Shown here in pieces: positions 15,936 through 24,775 of a stretch of 26,515 nucleotides of DNA. This stretch comes from JBDNFP01 sp041689775 (GTDB lineage Bacteria > Bacteroidota > Bacteroidia > Cytophagales > Spirosomataceae): positions 1 through 26,515 of the forward strand of contig JBDNFP010000083.1 in assembly GCA_041689775.1 (NCBI GenBank), written 5' to 3'. The translations under genes were made by a program, and so were the position numbers. The stretch's first letter is position 1. Each line of letters begins with the position of its first letter. The notes beneath the pieces were generated by a model, which was not told the origin of the DNA, made no database searches, and saw only the letters and a list, made by a program, of their open reading frames with translations.

Positions 15936-16793
15936 ATGAAACCAATTTCTTTTCAAATACCACAGACCAGAAAAGAGGTTTTCCGCGTTCAGGCTGAAAG
16001 GCTACCCTACTTTTACGACAAGCTACATCAGCATAAGGAGGTTCAGTTTACCCTCATTAAATCTGGGGAAGGTACCTTAGTGGCTGGTGACTACGTTGGG
16101 CGTTTTGCGCCCGGAGATGTATTCGTGATTGGCAAGCAGCTTCCTCATGTGTTTCGGTGCGATAGCCATTACTTTGAAAGAGAACTGGAAGTAGCGAGTG
16201 TATCTATATTTTTTGACGAAAGTTACGCCGGAAAAAGCTTCTGGAAAACAGACGAGATGGGAGGTGCCAGGCATTGGCTCGCCCAATCAGGACCGGGGTA
16301 TGTAGTAGAAGGTACCACTCAGAAATATGCCACGGTACTTATGGTAGAAATGGAAAAAACAGCCGGTATGGATAAACTTATTAAGGGTTTTGGGCTGTTA
16401 AAGCTGCTGTGCGAAAGTAAAGAATTGCAAAAAATGTCATTGCAGGATGGCGACCAATTCTCGAAAGAAATAGTGAGTAATAGAATGGACAGAGTCATGG
16501 GCTTCTCATTTCAGGAATACCACCGTACCATCACCATTGAAGAAGTAGCGGCTTTGGTTTCACTGACACCATCGGCGTTTTGTCGGTTTTTTAAACTGCG
16601 GACCCGCAAAACCTACCTAACTTTCTTAAATGAAATACGGTTGAGTCAGGCTTGCAGTTTGCTTATTACCACCGACTTGGCCGTAAGTGAAATTTGCTTT
16701 CAGGTAGGATTTAATAGTCTTTCACACTTTAACCAAAGCTTTCGAAGATTAAAGGGTTGTACCCCTACCTTTTTTCGACAAGCTATTCGTTAA
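15936..16793 (+). CDS. AraC-family transcriptional regulator, likely controlling the hydroxyproline operon
   Basis: The 285-residue protein has an N-terminal cupin sensor (about 25-95, KLHQHKEVQFTLIKSGEG... PGDVFVIGKQLPHVF, with His31, His33 and His71). The C-terminal double helix-turn-helix is of AraC type: recognition helices at about 201-220 (IEEVAALVSLTPSAFCRFFK) and 249-274 (AVSEICFQVGFNSLSHFNQS), ending in the family signature. It is transcribed away from the deaminase gene across 136 bases. In Pseudomonas an AraC-type protein, LhpR, activates hydroxyproline catabolic genes, so the same role is inferred here. The ligand (hydroxyproline, or a sugar such as arabinose) is not visible in the sequence. 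Confidence 0.92.
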   Translation: MKPISFQIPQTRKEVFRVQAERLPYFYDKLHQHKEVQFTLIKSGEGTLVAGDYVGRFAPGDVFVIGKQLPHVFRCDSHYFERELEVASVSIFFDESYAGKSFWKTDEMGGARHWLAQSGPGYVVEGTTQKYATVLMVEMEKTAGMDKLIKGFGLLKLLCESKELQKMSLQDGDQFSKEIVSNRMDRVMGFSFQEYHRTITIEEVAALVSLTPSAFCRFFKLRTRKTYLTFLNEIRLSQACSLLITTDLAVSEICFQVGFNSLSHFNQSFRRLKGCTPTFFRQAIR

Positions 16794-16804
16794 CAAACTA
16801 CTAA

Positions 16805-16969
16805 CTATATTTGACGGGAAATTTTCCTCAGTCGACTCATGATAGATACATTTGACTGCTTGCTACCATAACCGTAGTAACTACTATCAGATTCGAAAAT
16901 TCTTTCGGCATAAAAACCCGCCATGACACCCCCAATTAAACTAACAATAAAGAAAATTAGCATTCCCAT
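16805..16969 (-). CDS. Unrecognised small membrane protein, 54 residues
   Basis: A minus-strand frame from ATG 16969 to TAG 16807-16805 encodes a plausible miniprotein. A single membrane helix (about residues 3-19, LIFFIVSLIGGVMAGFY) is followed by an acidic Ser/Tyr/Gly-rich stretch (SDSSYYGYGS) and a basic tail (RLRKISRQ). Helix followed by positive charge suggests an inner-membrane anchor. A second ATG two codons later is possible. Upstream on the minus strand, TACCTTTT is a near match to the -7 consensus. I do not recognise a family. It fills an otherwise empty 318-base gap between the araC-type gene and the kinase operon. Chance cannot be ruled out at this length. Confidence 0.5.
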   Translation of the reverse strand: MGMLIFFIVSLIGGVMAGFYAERIFESDSSYYGYGSKQSNVSIMSRLRKISRQI

Positions 16970-17073
16970 AGCTGATAGATAGTTTAGTTTTACTACTTAT
17001 CAAACAAAAGGTATACCTGATACGTCACCTAATTTTTAGACCGATTCAGGCAAAAACTAGTGGAGCCACTTCC

Positions 17074-17102
17074 CCAACTTTACCATACAGTTAAAAAGTT
17101 GG
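17074..17102. repeat. Inverted repeat downstream of the kinase operon
   Basis: CCAACTTT (17074-17081) and AAAGTTGG (17095-17102) form an 8-bp stem with a 13-base loop, starting 9 bases after the last kinase gene on the minus strand. No T run follows on that strand, so it is at best a weak terminator or an RNA-stabilising hairpin. Confidence 0.35.
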
Positions 17103-17111
17103 TGAATATTA

Positions 17112-18557
17112 TCACCTGACTTCTGTATCTTCTACCATAGGAAAACTCAGCGTAAAGACCGTCCCGACACCTATCTCAGATTGGACGTCGATTCGTCCTT
17201 TATGGGACTGCACAATATTCAAGGTGCTCGCTAATCCGATTCCCATACCAGACTTCTTGCCGGTAAAATAAGGTTCGAATATTTGGGCCATATTTTTTTT
17301 ACTGATGCCGGTTCCATTATCAGCCACTAATATCTGCACATCCTGCTCAAAGCGTCTTGTCGTAACTTTCAAAACTCCTTCTCCTTCCTCCATGGCTTCG
17401 ATTGCATTGGTAACAAGATTGAGGATGGCTATTTTGAACATTTCTTCATTAAGCATTATTTCGGTATCCTCCTTTGTAAAGGATTTTTTAACCTGTATTC
17501 TTTTTAGTCTGAGGCGATCGGTAGCCGAGAGTAAAATTTCGTCGAGTATTTGATTGAGCGAACCGCTCCCCAAGGAAAATTCACTTTTGCGGGATGATTG
17601 TAGTAGTTGGGTAATCAGGTCGTTAATCCGACCACAGTTTCTCTTAATTATGTCTGTGTAGAATATCAGACCTTCGTCTTCTAGCTCGGACTCTAACTGT
17701 TCGGCAGACAAATTGACGTTGGTAAGAGGGTTGCGCACCTCGTGCGCAAGCATTTGAACCAACCGACTGGTAACAGCCAGTTTTTCGGAAAAGAGTCGTT
17801 CTCGTTCAGTTTTTTTTTGTGAAGTAATATCGTGTAGCCTGCCTTGCGCATAGGTAGTGGTATTGTCACGCTCAATAGTTGCAGAAAGCACCCCAAACCT
17901 CTTTTCGCCTTCCTTTGTAAAGAATACAACTTCTTTCCCCTGAATTTCAAGCTCATCTTCAATGATGCTCCACGTTTCGAGCACATCACTTCCATCCATC
18001 AAATCGAGTACCGATTTTGTAAGAAGCTCTTCCTGTGAATAACCTGTAAGTACTACCGAGGCCGCATTGATGTCAACAATTTTTCCCGATAAATCACTGA
18101 TAAATAGCATATCTTTTGATTCCTCAAAGATCCTTCTGTACCGCCGCTCACTCTGTCGAAGTGCTTTTATTACCTGCGTACGTTCAAGGGCGTACCGAAG
18201 ACTTCGTTCGAGAATTGTAGGCCCTAATTCACTTTTTATCAGGTAATCGGCAGCGCCCAAACGAAGTGCTTCAAGCGCTATTTTCTCATCACCCTTTCCG
18301 GTTAAGAGAATTATCGGTTCCTGGCAATTGTTTCGGATTGCCTCCTCAATCAGATCAATACCCGTATTGGCCCCGAGCAAATAGTCAAAAATGTAAAGAT
18401 CGTGTTTACAATTTGCAAGATCATGGACTGCCTTCTCATAGGTGGGACACCATTGTAGTTGAAAATCCCAATTTGTCAGGTCTTTGAAATAAGCACTCGT
18501 AAGAAGAAAGTCGTCCTCATCGTCATCGACAAGGAGTACACGCAGTTTTTTATTCAC
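17112..18557 (-). CDS. Receiver-PAS-histidine kinase hybrid (REC first)
   Basis: The 481-residue soluble protein begins with a receiver domain (acidic pocket DDDEDD 11-16, phosphorylatable Asp58 in FDYLLG, Lys108). A PAS domain (about 138-245) follows, then a HisKA helix with His272 (LAHEVRNPLTN) and an HATPase with N box NLVTNAIEA, DNGTGIS and GKKSGMGIGLA. The HEVRNP block is NtrB-like. With the receiver at the N-terminus, the kinase is probably switched by upstream phosphate flow. The start is GTG; an in-frame TGA lies five codons upstream, so no earlier start exists. It is the last gene of the rpoN operon, 35 bases after the preceding kinase, and could phosphorylate the sigma-54 activator encoded there. 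Confidence 0.93.
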   Translation of the reverse strand: MNKKLRVLLVDDDEDDFLLTSAYFKDLTNWDFQLQWCPTYEKAVHDLANCKHDLYIFDYLLGANTGIDLIEEAIRNNCQEPIILLTGKGDEKIALEALRLGAADYLIKSELGPTILERSLRYALERTQVIKALRQSERRYRRIFEESKDMLFISDLSGKIVDINAASVVLTGYSQEELLTKSVLDLMDGSDVLETWSIIEDELEIQGKEVVFFTKEGEKRFGVLSATIERDNTTTYAQGRLHDITSQKKTERERLFSEKLAVTSRLVQMLAHEVRNPLTNVNLSAEQLESELEDEGLIFYTDIIKRNCGRINDLITQLLQSSRKSEFSLGSGSLNQILDEILLSATDRLRLKRIQVKKSFTKEDTEIMLNEEMFKIAILNLVTNAIEAMEEGEGVLKVTTRRFEQDVQILVADNGTGISKKNMAQIFEPYFTGKKSGMGIGLASTLNIVQSHKGRIDVQSEIGVGTVFTLSFPMVEDTEVR

Positions 18558-18592
18558 TGGGATGTTGGATCAGAGAGTCAGTAAAGGAACTT

Positions 18593-20095
18593 TCAAGACT
18601 GTCGCATGGGTAGAACCATGGTAAAAGTAGCGCCTTCACCGGGCTTTCCGTTCGACATGATTATACCCGAATGATTTTCGACTACTTTTTTACAGACGGC
18701 CAGACCTATGCCCGCCCCTTCGAACTCGGAACGACCGCGTAACCTTTGGAAGAGCGTAAAAATCCGGCTGGAATCATTATTCTCAAAGCCTATACCGTTG
18801 TCTGAAAAGCTTAATCGAATGTATTGGCGATTTGAGGGTAGCCCATAATGTATGAGGTCTGACGTACAAAGGATAGTTGACTTCACAGTGATTTTAGGCC
18901 TTACCTCATTACGGGTAAATTTCAAAGCATTGGAAATAAGATTCATGAATAACTGCGAAAACTGGGTCGGGATAGCATCAATGGTAGGAAGGTTATCCAC
19001 TTTTAAAACCGCATCCTTGGTTTGAATAGCGACCTCCATATCACTGAGCGTACTATGCATAATTGTATTAAGGTCAGTCTCTACGAAACCGTCTTTTGAA
19101 CCGGTGACAAGAGAGAATTCTAACAAATTATGAATCATATCCTGCATCCGACGGGTAGCATTGAGGATCCTGTCCAGATAAAGTCGCATTTCTTCATTAA
19201 GCAATCCCTGACTACGGGTTTCTAAACGCTCGCCAAACGAAACAATTTTACGAAGTGGTTCTTGTAAATCATGAGAGGCTACATAGGCAAATTGTTCCAG
19301 GTCAAAATTAGATCGATTGAGTTCAACCACCTTTTTTTCAAGTTCATTTTGAATGCGCTTAATTGACGTTAGGTCAAATGCGCTGCCAATGGAGGCTGCC
19401 AAACGGGTGGAATCTCCTTTCAAGTACTGTCCTCTACTTACAAGGTATTTTTCTTCGCCACTTTTAGTCAGGATTCTATACTCCACATTAAATGAGCTCA
19501 TCGACTTATTGGACTCCTCTACCGTTTTTTTTAACAATTCTACATCTTCGGGGTGGACATGTTGCAGATAGAATTCATAAGACGGGGTCATAATGGCTGC
19601 CTCTTCCATTGTGTAGCCGAGGAGATCAAATATTCCGTGAGACCACTCATTAGTATTGGTTTCAAACTCCCAGATCCAGCTCCCAAATCGCATAGTCTGT
19701 TCAGCATCAGAAAGGATGTTCAGGGTTCGTTTCTCCCTTTCTTCAATTAGTTTTCTGGAAGTAATATTGGTAAGTGTACACATAAAGTGATTCTCATCAA
19801 CGGCGGTAGTACTAAGTTCGCACCATTGGCTACTTACCTTAAAAAAAATCTCCCGAACGCTATTATTGGTTAAAAGTTCCTCTTCACCTTCACCCGTAAT
19901 TTCTTGCCAGTTCAATCCTTCCAAATTGGGTTTACCGACAAAAGCACGAGATGCTTCATTATCAACGGAGCAAACATAGTTGAATGAACCATTCTCTGCG
20001 GTACGATTCGCTTTAAAAAGCAGTAATCCACTTGTAGAAGCGTTGAGAAGATCATTAATTCCGAAGGAATGAAATATCTTTTTCAAATCAGTCAT
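18593..20095 (-). CDS. PAS-domain sensor histidine kinase, soluble
   Basis: The 500-residue kinase has no membrane helix or signal peptide. A divergent PAS-like region (about 10-115) and a second PAS with PAC (about 125-245, WEFETNTNEWSHGIFDLLGY...HVHPED) sense an internal signal. A short coiled coil (248-268) leads to His275 in YVASHDLQEPLRK. The HATPase has NLISNALKF, DNGIGFEN and GAGIGLAVCKKVVENH. This catalytic core belongs to the bacteriophytochrome-like HK type and closely resembles the CHASE3 kinase encoded at 23313-24767. The start is 19 bases after the response-regulator stop, which implies one transcript. Its natural partner is probably that regulator. Confidence 0.93.
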   Translation of the reverse strand: MTDLKKIFHSFGINDLLNASTSGLLLFKANRTAENGSFNYVCSVDNEASRAFVGKPNLEGLNWQEITGEGEEELLTNNSVREIFFKVSSQWCELSTTAVDENHFMCTLTNITSRKLIEEREKRTLNILSDAEQTMRFGSWIWEFETNTNEWSHGIFDLLGYTMEEAAIMTPSYEFYLQHVHPEDVELLKKTVEESNKSMSSFNVEYRILTKSGEEKYLVSRGQYLKGDSTRLAASIGSAFDLTSIKRIQNELEKKVVELNRSNFDLEQFAYVASHDLQEPLRKIVSFGERLETRSQGLLNEEMRLYLDRILNATRRMQDMIHNLLEFSLVTGSKDGFVETDLNTIMHSTLSDMEVAIQTKDAVLKVDNLPTIDAIPTQFSQLFMNLISNALKFTRNEVRPKITVKSTILCTSDLIHYGLPSNRQYIRLSFSDNGIGFENNDSSRIFTLFQRLRGRSEFEGAGIGLAVCKKVVENHSGIIMSNGKPGEGATFTMVLPMRQS

Positions 20096-20114
20096 TGTTC
20101 ATTGTTAGTCCTCA

Positions 20115-21539
20115 CTACATATCAAATTGCTTCATTTTATTATACAGCGTTTTTCGATCAATATTAAGTATTCGGGCCGCTTTACTTTTATTATAGTTTA
20201 CCTGACGGAGTACTTGCATAATCATATCATATTCGGCTTCATTGGCTACCGTTTTGAGGCTTGGGCTAGGGTCTAGCTCGGGCTGGGATGCTGATACCGG
20301 AACGGTGGCGAATTCTTCATCCATTTCTCGCAGCCTTTGAAAATTAGCAATTTCGAAGGGTAATGCTTTTTCTTCAATACGATCGCCGTTTGAAAGCAAG
20401 GTGGCCCGTTTGATTACGTTCTTCAATTCACGTAAATTACCAGGCCAGTCATAACTCATAAAATCCTGGATTACCTCGTCGGCAAATCCCTTGATTTTTT
20501 TTCCAAGCTCTTTGTTGGTAGCATCCAGAAATGATTCTGCAAATAGCATGATGTCATCCTTACGGTCTCGCAAAGCAGGTACTTCCATGCTGAATTCATT
20601 GAAGCGATAGAAAAGATCTTCTCTGAACTTTCCCTTTTTAGCGGCTTCCAGGAGCCGTTCGTTACTGGCTACAATGATCCTGACATCAAGTTCAATTTCT
20701 TTATTGCCCCCAATGCGGCGTAGTTTGCGCTCTTGTACCACCCGCAGTAAAGCCATCTGAATTTCATAGGAGAGATTAGAAACCTCATCCAAAAAAAGCG
20801 TTCCACCGTTGGCCATTTCGAAGTGACCAATCTTAGTTTGTAAAGCTCCGGTAAAGGATCCTTTTTCGTGACCAAATAGCTCACTACCCGCTAGCTCTTT
20901 GGAAATAGCCCCGCAATCCATGGCCACAAAAGGCTTATTACGCCGGGTAGAGCGATTGTGAGTTTCGTGAGCAATTGCCTCTTTTCCTGACCCACTTTCT
21001 CCGTAAATAATAACACTAAAATTAGTAGGTGCGACCAAGTCAATTTGCCGGTATAGCTCATCGGAGACTTTACTTTGCCCAATAATATATCCTGAGGAAA
21101 ACTTACCACCTTTTGTACCAGAGCTCCCATTTTTAGCCGAATTAGAGGTTGGTATTGATTCGTTTTGATGACTTTCTTTGGAGTCACTCAGTGCCTTTTT
21201 TACTGTCACTAATATCTCATCAGGAAATAGCGGCTTGGTGATGTAGTCGTAAGCGCCCTGCTTCATCACGCTAATCGCAGTTTTGATATCTGAGTAGCCG
21301 GTAATGACAAGAACTGGTACCTGAGGGAGTTTCTTTTTAATACTAACCAGTAGCTCAGACCCCGTCAAATCCCCCAAACGGAAGTCAGTCATGACCAGGT
21401 CGGGCTGAAACTCATCCACTAATTGCAGCCCTCGTTTACCGGTTTGTGCTGTTTCAACTTCAAATCCATTTTTTGACAGAAACCGCTTTAGTAACATGCA
21501 AATATCTCCTTCGTCATCAACTACTAATATTTTTTTCAT
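20115..21539 (-). CDS. Sigma-54-dependent response regulator (NtrC family)
   Basis: The 474-residue activator shows three domains. The receiver carries Asp52 (MTDFRLGD) and Lys102. The AAA+ domain has Walker A GESGSGKE (180-187), the sigma-54 contact loop GSFTGA (227-232) and Walker B TLFLDE (247-252), with arginines at FREDLFYRF (306 and 312). A Fis-type helix-turn-helix is at about 431-474 (NKSKAARILNIDRKTLYNKMK). It would remodel the sigma-54 holoenzyme at enhancer-dependent promoters when phosphorylated. The usual GAFTGA loop has Ser in place of the first Ala, a known tolerated variant. rpoN lies 54 bases upstream and a histidine kinase 19 bases downstream. Its target promoters are not recognisable in the window. 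Confidence 0.96.
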   Translation of the reverse strand: MKKILVVDDEGDICMLLKRFLSKNGFEVETAQTGKRGLQLVDEFQPDLVMTDFRLGDLTGSELLVSIKKKLPQVPVLVITGYSDIKTAISVMKQGAYDYITKPLFPDEILVTVKKALSDSKESHQNESIPTSNSAKNGSSGTKGGKFSSGYIIGQSKVSDELYRQIDLVAPTNFSVIIYGESGSGKEAIAHETHNRSTRRNKPFVAMDCGAISKELAGSELFGHEKGSFTGALQTKIGHFEMANGGTLFLDEVSNLSYEIQMALLRVVQERKLRRIGGNKEIELDVRIIVASNERLLEAAKKGKFREDLFYRFNEFSMEVPALRDRKDDIMLFAESFLDATNKELGKKIKGFADEVIQDFMSYDWPGNLRELKNVIKRATLLSNGDRIEEKALPFEIANFQRLREMDEEFATVPVSASQPELDPSPSLKTVANEAEYDMIMQVLRQVNYNKSKAARILNIDRKTLYNKMKQFDM

Positions 21540-21593
21540 TGGATATTATCGATTGTTTCGTGGTTTGGTCAGTTCTAAAGGCGGATACTTTTT

Positions 21594-23051
21594 TTAATTT
21601 ATTTCTACTCTCAACCGTGAGGTAGGTATGTGGAGTTGTTCACGATACTTAGCAACGGTACGACGAGCCACTATATAATCACGTTTTGCCAGGAGATCCG
21701 TAATTTGTTGATCATTTAGCGGATGCCTTTTATCCTCGACTTCTACAATTTCACGGATCGCTTCCTGTATGGCACGGTTAGAAACTTCCGTACCATCCTC
21801 TTTGGCGACACCCTCGGTAAAGAGGTCCTTCAATAAAACAATACCGAACGGAGTCTGAACGTACTTATTTGTGGTAACCCGCGAAATAGTGGAAATATCC
21901 ATATCGATTATTTCTGCTACATCTTTCAGAATCATCGGCCGCAGCTTTTTGATATTACCGGCCTGAAAATACTCATATTGCAACTTGACAATCGCCTTCA
22001 TGGTATTCAGCATCGTCGTTTCACGTTGTTTGATGGCGTCAATAAACCACTTGGCAGAATTCATTTTATTTTTAAGGAACTGACGCGTAGCCCGATCATT
22101 TTTCTCCTCAGCCATTTTTGTGAATACCTTACTCATACGTAACGCCGGGCTGTTACCCCAGGCAAGCTGTACTTCTATTTCGTCATCGTCGACGTACCGC
22201 ATCAGAAAATCTGGTTTGATACTCTCATTGATAGTGCTATCATTACGAAGGCTGGAAGAAGGTTTGGGATTTAGAGAAACGATTACCTGCAAAATCTCCT
22301 TGAGTTCCTCTTCTTTCAGTTCAAGCACTCGCATGATCTTGTCATAATTTCGTCCTCCCAGCTCATCAAACATATCGGTTACTATCCGCAGCGCCATCTC
22401 CCACGCAGCCGGACGATTGTTCATGCGGTTAAGCTGAATCAACAAACTCTCGCGGAGATCATGGGCCGCTATACCGGGAGGATCAAGTTGCTGAATCATT
22501 TTTATCATTAACTCAACTTCCTGTGGATCAATAAACAAGCTATTGGCAAAGGAAATGTCGTCAGCAATGATATCCGCATCGCGACGAAGAAAACCGTCCT
22601 CATCCAAAGAGTCTAAGATAAAGTCGGCAATGAGTTGTTGTCTTTCGGTGAGGCGGAGAAAATGGATTTGTTCCTTTAATTCATCACGGAATGAGATTGT
22701 TTCCACCATCGGGCGAGTGTAGAGCTCATCGTCAGGTGTGTAGTTATTTGAATAGGTTTTATAATCCGGAATATCGTTATCTTTAAACTCATCCCAATCA
22801 TAATAGTCCCGCACGGAAGGCATTTCGTCATTACCTACACCCACCGTTTCACCTTTATCCAAGATATCATCCCGCAAATCAGCCTCAGTATTTTCTTTGT
22901 CTGCACCTTCTTCTAAGACCGGATTCTCCTCCATTTCATCCTTAATTCTATGCTCCAACTCCATAGTTGTGAGGTGCAATAGATTTAGCATTTGAATCTG
23001 TAAAGGGGAGTACTTCAACGTCTGACGTTGAACTTGCGCTTGTCTTTGCAT
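21594..23051 (-). CDS. rpoN: RNA polymerase sigma-54 factor
   Basis: The 485-residue protein has all sigma-54 regions. The N-terminal glutamine-rich activator-interacting region is QRQAQVQRQTLKYSPLQIQML, split as QRQAQVQRQT and LKYSPLQIQML. An acidic linker follows (about 45-115), then the core-binding region with QLDPPGIAAHDLRESLLIQL. The DNA-binding part has the helix-turn-helix ISRVTTNKYVQTPFG and the RpoN box ARRTVAKYRE at 462-471, 14 residues from the end. It directs polymerase to -24/-12 promoters that need an AAA+ activator, and one such activator is the next gene. Being the first gene of the run, its promoter should lie in the 23052-23312 gap. Confidence 0.98.
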   Translation of the reverse strand: MQRQAQVQRQTLKYSPLQIQMLNLLHLTTMELEHRIKDEMEENPVLEEGADKENTEADLRDDILDKGETVGVGNDEMPSVRDYYDWDEFKDNDIPDYKTYSNNYTPDDELYTRPMVETISFRDELKEQIHFLRLTERQQLIADFILDSLDEDGFLRRDADIIADDISFANSLFIDPQEVELMIKMIQQLDPPGIAAHDLRESLLIQLNRMNNRPAAWEMALRIVTDMFDELGGRNYDKIMRVLELKEEELKEILQVIVSLNPKPSSSLRNDSTINESIKPDFLMRYVDDDEIEVQLAWGNSPALRMSKVFTKMAEEKNDRATRQFLKNKMNSAKWFIDAIKQRETTMLNTMKAIVKLQYEYFQAGNIKKLRPMILKDVAEIIDMDISTISRVTTNKYVQTPFGIVLLKDLFTEGVAKEDGTEVSNRAIQEAIREIVEVEDKRHPLNDQQITDLLAKRDYIVARRTVAKYREQLHIPTSRLRVEIN

Positions 23052-23312
23052 AACTTCAAATAAGAATTTTGTATACCTTTAAAAAAAATGATTCCAGTTT
23101 TATCACAATTAAACCATCGGTCCGTTTTTTACGGATAAAAAGTTTCTAAAACCGTCAGTTCCAACCGCTCAAATTGTTCTGCCGTGTAAATTAAACGGAT
23201 TATTCCCAAGTGGACCTACTTATATTCCATAAGGTAAAACTATTATCGGGTTAAAATTTCCCCGAAATGTAGAAATATATTCTGCGTGTATCAAATTCCT
23301 TTCCTCGATTCA
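23052..23312. other. Divergent intergenic region between rpoN and the CHASE3 kinase
   Basis: About 260 AT-rich bases with no convincing gene. It should hold the promoters of rpoN (minus) and the kinase (plus). Small hairpins are visible: TCCGT/ACGGA at 23121-23135, and TCGGG/CCCGA within about 23247-23266. Neither is followed by a clear T run in the right direction. No exact TAnnTTTG element stands at a convincing distance from either start. Confidence 0.4.
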
Positions 23313-24767
23313 ATGAATAAACCCTCTTCCCTGTCTTTGCTTAGTAGAACGCTGAATGAAGGACAACTGTCATGGGCTATCCGTTTCCTGTTTCTTATCT
23401 CCGTATTTCTGATTGTTGTTCTTTCATTTAGCTACCATTCCATTAACCAGGAACTGGTTTTCTATTCCGAAAGAGTGGATCATTCTCAGCAGGTCCTTGA
23501 TAAGATTCACGACATGGAGAAGTCTATGTATGAAGTAACGTACTACGGACGTGGGTATCTAATCATAGCGGACGAAACAAATAGAAGATTGATGGAGAAA
23601 AAGCTCCAGGGGGTACCCGCTAAGAAAAAAGAGCTTCAATTACTAGTGAAAGACAATGAGGCTCAGATTCTTAAATACAATGTACTGGCTAAGGCCCTCG
23701 CTAAGTTTTCGGCCCGGGTTCAAAAATTTGCCAAAGAAAACCCAAAGCAATTTACACCAGAGCAAAGAAATCAACTGCTAGCCAATGGAACGTCTCTCAC
23801 TAGTGATGTGAATAGTCTTCTGAGTGATATGATAAGAATAGAAAACAAACTAATGACCAACCGACTTCAAAGTCGCAATAACTATAAGCAACAGATCTTT
23901 CGTTTCAATTGGGTTATCATGTGCGTAGCCTTAGCTTTCCTGATTTCGGCTTTTATACTATTAGAACGAGAACTCAAACGAAATAAGCTCTACAAAATAG
24001 AGTTGGAATATAAAGTTGATAACCTAAACAGGTCCAATAGTGAACTTGAACAGTTTGCCTACGTGGCCTCTCATGACCTGCAGGAACCTTTACGAAAAAT
24101 CAGGTCGTTTACGGACCTGCTCCTGACCCGGTGTACCGAGCTAGCGCCAGAATCAAGAATGATGCTTGATAAAGTGGATAAGTCGGCTAATCGGATGCAA
24201 TTATTAATTGATGATTTACTCTCTTTCTCCCGGTTGATTGACACTACCAAAATAGCCGAGCAAATAGACTTAAATGTAATCTTGATGGAGGTACAAGGCA
24301 ACCTATCAGAGTCCATTCATAAAACTTCTGCCGTGATCAAACATGAAAAGTTACCAACCATTACGGGCTATGGTAGCCAAATGGCTCAACTCTTTCAGAA
24401 TCTGATTTCTAACTCTATAAAATACTCAAAAGAAGCTAGTGTACCGGTCATCGATATTACTTGCCGGGAAGTATTAGGAAATGATATCCCGGATGTACCC
24501 GACATAAAATTATCCCAAGAATACAACCTTTTTTACTGTATCACCTTTGCAGATAACGGGATTGGGTTTGAAAAGGAGTATGCTGAAAGAATATTTGTTA
24601 TCTTTCGACGCTTGCATGGTCAGGAAAAATTTCAGGGGTCAGGCATTGGTTTAGCTGTTTGCCGCAAGGTTGTGGCAAACCACAATGGTTACATTATAGC
24701 CAAAGGGGAAGAAGGTCAAGGAGCCAAATTTTACGTATATTTACCCAAGCAAACTATTTACTCCTAA
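23313..24767 (+). CDS. CHASE3-type membrane histidine kinase
   Basis: The ATG at 23313 (MNKPSSL) is preferred over the in-frame GTG at 23286, giving 484 residues. Membrane helix 1 (about 21-43) and helix 2 (about 198-218) flank a helical periplasmic domain of about 150 residues. Features such as MEKSMYEVTYYGRGYLI and LLSDMIRIENKLM fit a CHASE3 sensor. A coiled coil leads to His254 in YVASHDLQEPLRK. The HATPase has NLISNSIKYS, DNGIGFEKEYAERIF and GSGIGLAVCRKVVANH. A receiver protein gene starts 8 bases after the stop and is probably its partner. The catalytic half is strikingly similar to that of the soluble PAS kinase at 18593-20095, which suggests duplication with sensor swapping. The ligand is unknown. 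Confidence 0.93.
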   Translation: MNKPSSLSLLSRTLNEGQLSWAIRFLFLISVFLIVVLSFSYHSINQELVFYSERVDHSQQVLDKIHDMEKSMYEVTYYGRGYLIIADETNRRLMEKKLQGVPAKKKELQLLVKDNEAQILKYNVLAKALAKFSARVQKFAKENPKQFTPEQRNQLLANGTSLTSDVNSLLSDMIRIENKLMTNRLQSRNNYKQQIFRFNWVIMCVALAFLISAFILLERELKRNKLYKIELEYKVDNLNRSNSELEQFAYVASHDLQEPLRKIRSFTDLLLTRCTELAPESRMMLDKVDKSANRMQLLIDDLLSFSRLIDTTKIAEQIDLNVILMEVQGNLSESIHKTSAVIKHEKLPTITGYGSQMAQLFQNLISNSIKYSKEASVPVIDITCREVLGNDIPDVPDIKLSQEYNLFYCITFADNGIGFEKEYAERIFVIFRRLHGQEKFQGSGIGLAVCRKVVANHNGYIIAKGEEGQGAKFYVYLPKQTIYS

Positions 24768-24775
24768 GAATCTCT

